The notes under the pieces were generated by a model. That model did no database searches and was not told the DNA's origin. It saw only the letters and a program-made list of their open reading frames with translations. Position numbers and translations under genes: made by a program. Shown here piece by piece: positions 1 to 4,975 of a stretch of 64,000 bases of DNA. Source of the DNA: an uncultured Eubacterium sp. (GTDB lineage: Bacteria > Bacillota > Clostridia > Lachnospirales > Lachnospiraceae); assembly GCA_910578975.1 (NCBI GenBank), contig CAJTRZ010000007.1, forward strand, positions 54,554 through 118,553, given 5' to 3'. Position 1 is the stretch's first letter; every line of letters begins with the position of its first letter.

Positions 1-794
1 TTTTTTGTCTTAGGTGTGGATATTTTCTGTACCCTCTTTTTATCTGGCTGAGGTTGATAATAAATTGTTTTCGATACGTTAATAACATTATTCTTCAAAT
101 CTATATCATCCCATGTCAAAGCCAATAGTTCGCCTATTCTTAACCCAGTACCAAAAGCAACTACGAACAATGGCTCGTATATCTTTATTCTAGTATCAGT
201 AGCATTTCCAACGTAATTAATAAACAACTGCTGCTCTCTTTGTGTCAATGCAATCTTTTGTTTTTGTTGTTCTTTGCAAAACTCCTTCATAATGTTTATA
301 CATGGATTTTTTAAAATAACATCATTTACAACAGCATAGTTAAAAGCACTATTGAGCAAATTATTTATATATTTTAACGTTCCTATTGATAGTGTAACGT
401 TATCCTTGCCATTAAGATAATCTGTATACATTTTTATAATATTCATGCGCTTAATATCTTTTATTTTCATTTTTCCTATTCTATCTTTTACATACCAATC
501 CCAATATTGATTATACCGTGTATATGTCTGCTCTTTTAATTTGCCTTTTTTGCAGTTCTCCATATAATCTTTAAACCATTTATTGAGAGTAATATTCGAG
601 TAATTGACACCTTCCATCTTTAGCCTTTTTACTTCCTCTTCTTTTTCCCTAAGTTCAACTAAAGACGTTGAATATATTGTTTTTTGTTGTCCACTGGCAT
701 CCGTAAATCTATAACGATACATTCCGTCGCTCCTCTGCTGCTCTCCGTTCCTTAATACTCTCCCCTTATTATCTGTTCTTTTCTTTCTTGCCAT
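1..794 (-). CDS. int: Tyrosine site-specific integrase (partial, C-terminus beyond window)
   Basis: This is the N-terminal ~264 residues of a phage/Tn916-type tyrosine recombinase that would insert and excise the element. The start is ATG at 794. Residues ~20-55 look like the small N-terminal arm-binding domain (RYRF...TSLVELREKE). Residues ~65-170 form the helical core-binding domain. The catalytic domain begins near 180, and box I is visible as GTGLRIGELLALTW with the catalytic Arg near residue 219. The HxxR motif and nucleophilic Tyr lie outside the window. It is the outermost gene of the element, as expected for an integrase near its att site. The family is clear; subfamily and target cannot be fixed from a partial protein. 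Confidence 0.9.
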   Translation of the reverse strand, partial: MARKKRTDNKGRVLRNGEQQRSDGMYRYRFTDASGQQKTIYSTSLVELREKEEEVKRLKMEGVNYSNITLNKWFKDYMENCKKGKLKEQTYTRYNQYWDWYVKDRIGKMKIKDIKRMNIIKMYTDYLNGKDNVTLSIGTLKYINNLLNSAFNYAVVNDVILKNPCINIMKEFCKEQQKQKIALTQREQQLFINYVGNATDTRIKIYEPLFVVAFGTGLRIGELLALTWDDIDLKNNVINVSKTIYYQPQPDKKRVQKISTPKTK

Positions 795-865
795 TTATGA
801 CACATCCTTTCTCTTTTTAATATAACGTTACAATAAAAATATTTAATGAAGGGCACTTTTACACG

Positions 866-925
866 GTTACTCAATCCAGTTTTGGACTGGGGAAAACTCC
901 CCAATCGAGGCTAAAAGGGAGTAAC
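866..925 (-). promoter_or_regulatory. Branched inverted-repeat structure between int and the upstream gene
   Basis: An outer stem (GTTACTC at 866-872 with GAGTAAC at 919-925) encloses two hairpins, CCAGT/ACTGG and GGGG/CCCC, which share two bases and so compete with each other. It lies in the leader of the integrase gene. Competing stems suggest an attenuator-like or folded-DNA site; the function is inferred only. Confidence 0.35.
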
Positions 926-955
926 TATTTATTACCCCCTCACATCATATATGCT

Positions 956-1225
956 TTAACTTATCTTGATATTATTGCAATCTATCAACAAAGAAACTGC
1001 ATACCGAAAACCGTAAACAAAACCCTGCCTTTCCATTTGTGTCTCTAAGGTTCCTATATGTTCATCAAGTTTTAATTCTGTTTGACTACTTTCTGCCTTA
1101 CCAAAGAAATTATGATGTTTCATATAGTCCCATAACACCTCACGGCATTTTAGGGTTTCCTCAAAATCTTCCCAGTTATCGTATAATTTATCAAAGTTGT
1201 TAAAAATTTTCTCTATTTCTTTCAT
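956..1225 (-). CDS. Hypothetical 89-residue element protein
   Basis: This small acidic, mostly helical protein starts at ATG 1225 behind a GGAGTGATG-type ribosome site. The C-terminal part (FVYGFRYAVSLLID) resembles the end of small accessory proteins common on Firmicutes mobile elements (DUF6809-like), but the match rests on this short pattern only. No catalytic motif, signal peptide or membrane segment is visible. It lies 15 bp downstream of the next small gene, so the two are probably co-transcribed towards int. Function unknown. Confidence 0.6.
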   Translation of the reverse strand: MKEIEKIFNNFDKLYDNWEDFEETLKCREVLWDYMKHHNFFGKAESSQTELKLDEHIGTLETQMERQGFVYGFRYAVSLLIDCNNIKIS

Positions 1226-1240
1226 TCTGCATCACTCCTA

Positions 1241-1516
1241 TTATCTCATCTCTAAATAATCCTCCCCCATCATTTCGCCAATCTTCTTAATTGATGTATA
1301 CATACCATTTTCAACTAAATATAATGCTCTGCTTATATCTTCCGTGGAATCGCTCTCATACATTCCTACTCTAATTAAATAAAGTGTTGAATATAATTGA
1401 GTTATTACAAAAAGTTCCTCGCTAAGTTCATTATATGTCTTGCCATCTAAGGCTCTTCTAATATCATTCATATATTTTCTTTTATTCTCTAATCTTCTAA
1501 TTATTAAGTTTTCCAT
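1241..1516 (-). CDS. Hypothetical 91-residue element protein
   Basis: A small helical protein with alternating charged and hydrophobic residues. I chose ATG at 1516 because GGGAAGAGT precedes it; a TTG five codons upstream has no ribosome site. No recognisable domain. It is directly upstream of the 89-residue gene and probably shares its transcript. A candidate plus-strand small RNA promoter lies just beyond its 5' end, so the two would be divergently transcribed. Function unknown. Confidence 0.55.
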   Translation of the reverse strand: MENLIIRRLENKRKYMNDIRRALDGKTYNELSEELFVITQLYSTLYLIRVGMYESDSTEDISRALYLVENGMYTSIKKIGEMMGEDYLEMR

Positions 1517-1563
1517 ACTCTTCCCAGTCAAGGTTGGTTTATCATTCTTGGGGACTGTCTTTA

Positions 1564-1592
1564 TTGATTTTATACATATTCCTTGCTATAAT
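1564..1592 (+). promoter_or_regulatory. Promoter for candidate small RNA
   Basis: TTGATT at 1564-1569, a 17-bp spacer and a perfect TATAAT at 1587-1592 on the plus strand. A terminator begins only ~32 bp downstream of the -10 box. Confidence 0.55.
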
Positions 1593-1598
1593 ATATAT

Positions 1599-1667
1599 GA
1601 GGGGCAAACGCCTCTCTCCCATTGAGCCGTTACCTTTTTATGCTCTTGTGTAACGGTTCTTTTTTTA
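1599..1667 (+). ncRNA. Candidate ~66-nt small RNA of the element
   Basis: A near-consensus promoter is followed by a short hairpin (AGGGGC/GCCTCT) and then an intrinsic terminator: GAGCCGTTAC at 1624-1633 pairs with GTAACGGTTC at 1650-1659, followed by seven T. No open frame with a ribosome site lies between. The 3' end meets the stop codon of the convergent 91-residue coiled-coil gene, so antisense contact at that 3' end is possible. Size and structure fit a regulatory small RNA; expression is unproven. Confidence 0.45.
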
Positions 1668-1940
1668 TGCAATGCTGAAACGCTTGCTGACTGCTGCTTT
1701 TAAATATTCATTGTACAAATCAATATGGTCTATCTTAAAAGCCTTGCTGTCGAATCTGTTTGTTGTAACGTCTTTAAATCTTACTATGTACAATCCAGTA
1801 TCTAATTCGTTAATGTTCTTGTTTTTCATTTCTTCCTTGATTTCTGCCTTAATACTGTCAATCTGCTTCTCAAGTTCTGCTTTCTGTTTCTCCAGTTCCT
1901 TAATCTTTTCAATTCTGTTGTTTAATGCTCTTGTTCCCAT
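1665..1940 (-). CDS. Small coiled-coil phage/element-type protein
   Basis: A 91-residue protein with a good ribosome site (AAAGGAGATTGAAAC) before ATG 1940. Residues ~8-45 are a Lys/Glu-rich coiled coil. The C-terminal half (TTNRFDSKAFK...LYNEYLKAAVSKRFSIA) resembles a conserved small protein found in many Firmicutes phages and integrative elements, whose role I cannot name. It is preceded downstream of the 24-residue peptide gene by a hairpin. Soluble, no catalytic motif. Confident as a gene, not as to function. Confidence 0.65.
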   Translation of the reverse strand: MGTRALNNRIEKIKELEKQKAELEKQIDSIKAEIKEEMKNKNINELDTGLYIVRFKDVTTNRFDSKAFKIDHIDLYNEYLKAAVSKRFSIA

Positions 1941-1996
1941 GTTTCAATCTCCTTTGCTTTTCTTTAATTTCATGTTATTATACTTAAAAAGGGGAT

Positions 1997-2019
1997 GCCG
2001 ACGTTTCACAACGTTGGCG
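1997..2019 (-). terminator. Hairpin downstream of the 24-residue peptide gene
   Basis: GCCAACGTT/AACGTCGGC hairpin followed on the minus strand by CATCCCCTTTTT. It would end a short transcript carrying the small hydrophobic peptide. Confidence 0.5.
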
Positions 2020-2025
2020 ATTGCT

Positions 2026-2100
2026 CTACATTTCATCAATGATTGATTTGATTAGTAATGCAACTAGTACAATCTTGATGAGTAAGCCGATTAGTAACAT
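2026..2100 (-). CDS. 24-residue hydrophobic peptide with strong ribosome site
   Basis: The peptide MLLIGLLIKIVLVALLIKSI... (24 residues) is one hydrophobic helix with two Lys and an acidic end. The site AAAGGGGGTAACGCT before ATG 2100 is one of the best ribosome sites in the element. A promoter-like TATAAT (2183-2188, minus) lies upstream and a hairpin follows the stop. Length and composition fit a small membrane peptide such as a type I toxin or a membrane-acting regulator. No homologue is claimed. Confidence 0.5.
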   Translation of the reverse strand: MLLIGLLIKIVLVALLIKSIIDEM

Positions 2101-2185
2101 AGCGTTACCCCCTTTATATGTATTTAAGATTAAAGGCAAGTTACTCGTTCCACCGTTTGGCTTGTCTTTATCTTATGTATATATT

Positions 2186-2275
2186 ATACACCAAATCTCT
2201 GTGTATGCCTATTGACATTATACACAAATATTGAGTGTTTAATTTGTGCACTTTGTACACTTGTTTTCTGTGTAT
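2186..2275. promoter_or_regulatory. Operator-like ATACAC/GTGTAT repeats between divergent genes
   Basis: ATACAC at 2186 and 2220 and GTGTAT at 2201 and 2270 form inverted pairs between the 24-residue peptide gene (minus) and the YozG-like HTH gene (plus). The first pair overlaps the leftward -10/-35 region. The last copy lies between the -35 (TTGTTT, 2261-2266) and -10 (TATAAT, 2283-2288) boxes of the rightward promoter. The adjacent HTH protein is the obvious candidate binder, by inference. Confidence 0.45.
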
Positions 2276-2364
2276 ATCATGCTATAATGATATTATGAAA
2301 GAGTGGGATATTTTTTAATTTCGCCCCCCGATATTTCATAATTCTAGTGAAAGGAGATAAAAAC

Positions 2365-2571
2365 ATGGCTATCAAATATAAGATTGATATACTCACAGAG
2401 TTAAAGAACAAAGGTTTTTCAAGTTATCGTATTCGAAAGGAAAAACTTTTTGGAGAAAGTACGTTACAAAAAATAAGACAAAACGAACTTGTCTCTTGGG
2501 AAAACATTGACAAAATATGTGCTCTTTTGGAGTGCCAACCAGGAGACCTTATTGAATATGTAAATGATTAA
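2365..2571 (+). CDS. Small Cro/CI-type HTH regulator (YozG-like)
   Basis: A 68-residue DNA-binding protein that is almost entirely one helix-turn-helix domain, ending in CQPGDLIEYV, a hallmark of the YozG/HTH_26 group of one-domain XRE regulators. I chose ATG 2365 because AAAGGAGAT lies 8 bp upstream; a GTG at 2347 would place that site inside the gene. It faces away from the peptide gene across a repeat-rich control region and reads towards the convergent toxin-like gene. It probably represses its own and the divergent promoter. Confidence 0.8.
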   Translation: MAIKYKIDILTELKNKGFSSYRIRKEKLFGESTLQKIRQNELVSWENIDKICALLECQPGDLIEYVND

Positions 2572-2608
2572 CTACTACATAATGTCAAAATCCGTTACAA
2601 GAAAATTA

Positions 2609-2637
2609 TTGCTAATCTGATTAAGATATGCTATATT
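2609..2637 (+). promoter_or_regulatory. Promoter of the antisense RNA candidate
   Basis: TTGCTA (2609-2614), 17-bp spacer, TATATT (2632-2637) on the plus strand, facing the toxin-like gene. The predicted start is near 2644. Confidence 0.5.
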
Positions 2638-2643
2638 GAGAAT

Positions 2644-2741
2644 AGAAAAAGGGAAATCCGAAACGGTTAACCCTCAACAATTATAAGTTTATTTAACACA
2701 AACCGTCATTATTGCGAGTAATGGCGGTTATTTTCTTTTGT
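2644..2741 (+). ncRNA. Candidate antitoxin-type RNA convergent with the 30-residue peptide gene
   Basis: The RNA would run ~95 nt from the promoter at 2609 to a terminator hairpin at 2701-2731 (AACCGTCATTA pairs with TAATGGCGGTT, then a T-rich run). It overlaps the stop codon and 3' end of the minus-strand toxin-like gene, so it is antisense to that mRNA. It carries CGGTTAACCCTC (2664-2675). The same 12 bases occur in the toxin mRNA leader, because the DNA holds them as a perfect inverted repeat. Architecture matches convergent type I toxin-antitoxin loci such as Fst/par and TxpA/RatA. Confidence 0.5.
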
Positions 2742-2888
2742 CCTTGAAAATCTGATAGCACAGACCCACAAGGGCAACAATGAATATACAAATCTGAAAT
2801 AAATCCGAATATGTAACCATTGGCATGCCCCCCCTTTCATTTGTATCGGAGGGCTTTTTTATACCCTCCGTAAAAAGAGGGTTAACCG
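2664..2888. repeat. Perfect 12-bp inverted repeat flanking the toxin-like gene
   Basis: CGGTTAACCCTC at 2664-2675 and its reverse complement at 2877-2888. Each lies in the leader of one of the two convergent transcripts, and GGGAAAT precedes each copy at a short distance. The GGTTAACC core is self-complementary and could seed RNA-RNA pairing. Confidence 0.6.
2728..2820 (-). CDS. Holin-like type I toxin peptide (30 residues)
   Basis: The peptide MVTYSDLFQICIFIVALVGL... is a short polar N-terminus, one membrane helix and a basic tail ending KDKRK. This is the pattern of the putative holin-like toxin family (Hol_Tox) of Firmicutes. I chose ATG 2820 because AAAGGGGGGG lies seven bases upstream; the ATG at 2826 is too close. 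The leader contains a CGGAGGG/CCCTCCG stem that could control access to the ribosome site. A promoter (TTGTCC, 17 bp, TATGCT at 2914-2942 minus) fits. Family assignment rests on composition and context. Confidence 0.6.
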   Translation of the reverse strand: MVTYSDLFQICIFIVALVGLCYQIFKDKRK

Positions 2889-2913
2889 CCTCGTTCTTAA
2901 TTTCCCAATTAAC

Positions 2914-2942
2914 AGCATAACATATTTTACTAATTCGGACAA
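2914..2942 (-). promoter_or_regulatory. Promoter of the toxin-like gene
   Basis: On the minus strand TTGTCC (2937-2942), 17-bp spacer, TATGCT (2914-2919). Confidence 0.4.
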
Positions 2943-3375
2943 TCACAATAATTCTAAAATCTGCTGCACTCTATCTATTATCATTCAAACAGATACATCC
3001 TATTTTGTAGTAACGTTTCTTACAGTTCTCTAACAGTTTTGTTAGTGAGTTGCATAAAAAAATACAACCGTTACCAAAGCAAACATACCCTGCTGTCTTG
3101 TATTTTCGTTGCAACGTTGCATTTTATTTACTGCAACGCTAATTTATAAATCGTTACAATAAAAGCCGTATTTCGAGCATTTTTATGTATTTGTTTTTCA
3201 ATCGTGTGTATTGTAACGCTCGTTTTATTTCTCCACAACAACAAACTGCTGCTGCCCTATCATTTATAATCTGGCAGCACAATTTTGCTCTGCCAATGTG
3301 TCCAATTTTGCACTGGTTAACGAAAGCAATCTTGCGTTGGTTGAACTTTTGATAAATTTTTAGCGAAACTTAAAT

Positions 3376-3706
3376 CATCCATTTTGGATGGCATAGGAGT
3401 GAATAAAACGTTCAGGGCAAGGTGTCGAAATTTCGACGGTGGTGTTTTTCATTATTTTGTGAAAAAGCCTAACTTCAACATAGGCTTACAACCGTACTTG
3501 ATGTACACTTGTTTAGATTTCGGGGTGTCCACTAAGAGAACATCTCAAGGGTAGGAAAATTGTTCCGTGCCCCGTACCTAAGGGTACACCTCATTTTAGG
3601 ACATAGGACAACGCAAAATTGCGTTCAGCAAATTAAGGTTCTGATAAGGTGCAGAATTATTTACCCCCCTAAGTTCAACTTAGGAGGGCTTTTTCCAATT
3701 TGGAAA
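3376..3706. repeat. Array of short perfect palindromes (candidate origin, transfer or packaging site)
   Basis: At least eight inverted repeats occur in 330 bp: CATCC/GGATG (3376-3390), GTCGAAATTTCGAC (3424-3437), AAGCCTA/TAGGCTT (3465-3487), GTAC/GTAC (3494-3506), GTACC/GGTAC (3574-3587), AACGCAA/TTGCGTT (3610-3625), CCTAAGTT/AACTTAGG (3668-3684) and TTTCCAA/TTGGAAA (3692-3706). The one at 3668-3684 has flanking C/G runs and a T-run and could terminate plus-strand transcription. Confidence 0.65.
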
Positions 3707-3730
3707 TACCCAATCTCCTTTTTGGGGACT

Positions 3731-3810
3731 CCGAAATCTCCGAATAATTTTTAGGGTGTCGGAAATGTCGGAATGCTTTTTTTAGGGCTGCCGAAAGTGC
3801 CGAATAATAT
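3731..3810 (+). repeat. Three ~30-bp imperfect direct repeats with paired CCGAA/CGGAA sites
   Basis: Units begin at 3731, 3760 and 3791. Each holds two half-sites of YCGRAA type nine bases apart (CCGAAATCTCCGAAT, CGGAAATGTCGGAAT, CCGAAAGTGCCGAAT), and the first two are followed by a T-rich stretch and AGGG. The regular spacing suggests binding sites for an element protein (iterons). Confidence 0.6.
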
Positions 3811-3941
3811 TTCATCAGCCTTCCTACGCGCGCGTAACCATGTCAACATATTTTCCTATATGTGCGCAAACCTTAACTATTCTTAACTTTCTGCATAAAA
3901 AAACCAACTACCTATATTGATAGTTGGCACTATAATTTTAT

Positions 3942-4430
3942 TTAATTGCGTTGTTCAGATGTGTATTTTTTATAATAATTATTTACTTTCTCAACATCTT
4001 CTCTAAATGTGTTCACAATTGCTTTTCCTCTCAATATTTTATTATAGTTTTTCCTCTGATTCTCGTTTTGAATTTCTTGAACATAATCTAAATCTTTCCA
4101 TGCATAATGCCACAATTCTGCCGAGCCATCTAATAATATTGGGAGTGTTGCGCCTTCTGCTTTTTCTCTGAAATCTCCCAGGGTAATATTATGTTTAAGG
4201 CAATTGTTCGCAAAACGGAGCGCTGACACTTGTATTTTATCGCTTTCGTCTAACAATCCTATTTTTTCAATTCTCTCATAACAATCTACTAACCAATGAA
4301 GAGCCGTTCCAATAATGAAAAATGTCTTTTCTGCACTATACTTCCCTGATGACATAGAAAAACACTCTAATTTCCACATTGATTCATTAAGGCAATAAAG
4401 CAACATATCAAAATTCTCAATTTTTTTCAT
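3942..4430 (-). CDS. Hypothetical helical protein, possible HEPN-like accessory gene
   Basis: A 162-residue, probably all-helical soluble protein. ATG 4430 is chosen because GGGAGA precedes it; a TTG four codons upstream lacks a site. Residues ~78-87 read LRFANNCLKHN, an R..N..KH arrangement of the kind seen in HEPN-like and other small helical proteins of defence and accessory loci. The spacing (R-x7-H) is longer than the classical HEPN R-x4-6-H, so the assignment is weak. It sits alone between the repeat block and the primase module, where satellites often carry cargo. Function unknown. Confidence 0.65.
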   Translation of the reverse strand: MKKIENFDMLLYCLNESMWKLECFSMSSGKYSAEKTFFIIGTALHWLVDCYERIEKIGLLDESDKIQVSALRFANNCLKHNITLGDFREKAEGATLPILLDGSAELWHYAWKDLDYVQEIQNENQRKNYNKILRGKAIVNTFREDVEKVNNYYKKYTSEQRN

Positions 4431-4635
4431 TTTTTCTCCCAAACAAATTTTTTAGTATTATATCATCCTAACTATCACTATTCAATTATCAATGTACCAT
4501 ACAACCAAAAATCAAACAACATTTTGTGTGCGAAAAAGTACGCATACCTTTTGATGGATAAATCTTAACATTTCTTAACACTATCTTGTGGAAATTCAGA
4601 TAATTATCTAAACCACGTTACAATAAAATACCCTG

Positions 4636-4809
4636 CTACCATTTTGCACTCTCAATCAATATATCACTTAACTTTTGTATTCCGTCATTCAACTCAATCA
4701 AAGTCGAATTAATATCCTGCAACTGCTGCGTTTCTTTAATCTCACAAATTTCATCAGAACAAAAAACACAATCTTTTCTGCACTCTTGATTTATTAATGG
4801 ACAAAACAT
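4636..4809 (-). CDS. 57-residue Cys-rich small protein
   Basis: This small gene has a good site (GGAGATGTATAAAAA) before ATG 4809 and ends at TAG 4636. The N-terminal half contains Cys at positions 3, 10, 14, 17 and 22 (MFCPLINQECRKDCVFCS...), a probable zinc-binding knuckle. The C-terminal half is an amphipathic helix (LQDINSTLIELNDGIQKLSDI). It lies between the 162-residue gene and the primase, in the same direction. Small Cys-knuckle plus helix proteins of this kind recur on Firmicutes mobile elements without known role. Confidence 0.6.
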   Translation of the reverse strand: MFCPLINQECRKDCVFCSDEICEIKETQQLQDINSTLIELNDGIQKLSDILIESAKW

Positions 4810-4886
4810 TTTTTATACATCTCCTCACTTACTTTTTATAATTACGTTACAATAAAAACACGCTCAATTCCTTTATTTATAGGGTT

Positions 4887-4970
4887 TTGTGCATCTTGTG
4901 CAAATTTTATGTAAAGTTTTTGAAAATAACCCTATAGGAACTTTACATAAAAAATGCACATTTTGCACAT
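4887..4970. repeat. 32-bp imperfect inverted repeat with TTGTGCA iterons: candidate replication origin
   Basis: Arms 4887-4918 and 4939-4970 are about 80% matched and share ATGTAAAGTT at the loop side. Each arm holds two TGTGCA motifs (4888, 4897; inverted at 4955, 4964). The loop is AT-rich with CCTATAGG. It starts six bases downstream of the primase-helicase stop codon. SaPI origins have this arrangement: paired iteron sets flanking AT-rich DNA next to rep. It could alternatively act as a terminator of the primase operon. Confidence 0.5.
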
Positions 4971-4975
4971 TTCTT

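Larger units (their letters stand above)
2950..3941. other. ~1-kb non-coding block, palindrome- and repeat-rich
   Basis: No open frame here has a ribosome site or protein-like composition. Positions 2950-3370 hold AT-rich DNA with two copies of the dispersed CGTTACAATA motif facing each other. Positions 3376-3706 hold an array of short palindromes, 3731-3810 hold three related direct repeats, and an alternating CGCGCGCG-type run lies near 3826-3834. Such concentration is typical of replication, transfer or packaging sites. Confidence 0.6.
826..4857 (+). repeat. Dispersed 13-bp repeat CGTTACAATAAAA, four exact copies
   Basis: Exact copies occur at 826-838, 3152-3164, 4616-4628 and 4845-4857, all in the same orientation and all in intergenic DNA of the element. 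A 10-bp core (TATTGTAACG) occurs inverted at 3209-3218, facing the copy at 3152. Copies sit just upstream of the integrase start, just downstream of the 57-residue gene and upstream of its start. They could be iterons, binding sites of an element-encoded regulator, or processing sites; the sequence alone does not decide. Confidence 0.6.

Noticed and set aside
2021..2215. 64-residue plus-strand open frame
   Set aside because: It is antisense to the 24-residue peptide gene, whose ribosome site and promoter are much better, and it lacks its own site.
3560..3754. 64-residue plus-strand open frame
   Set aside because: It runs through the palindrome array and direct repeats, has no ribosome site, and its composition follows the repeats.
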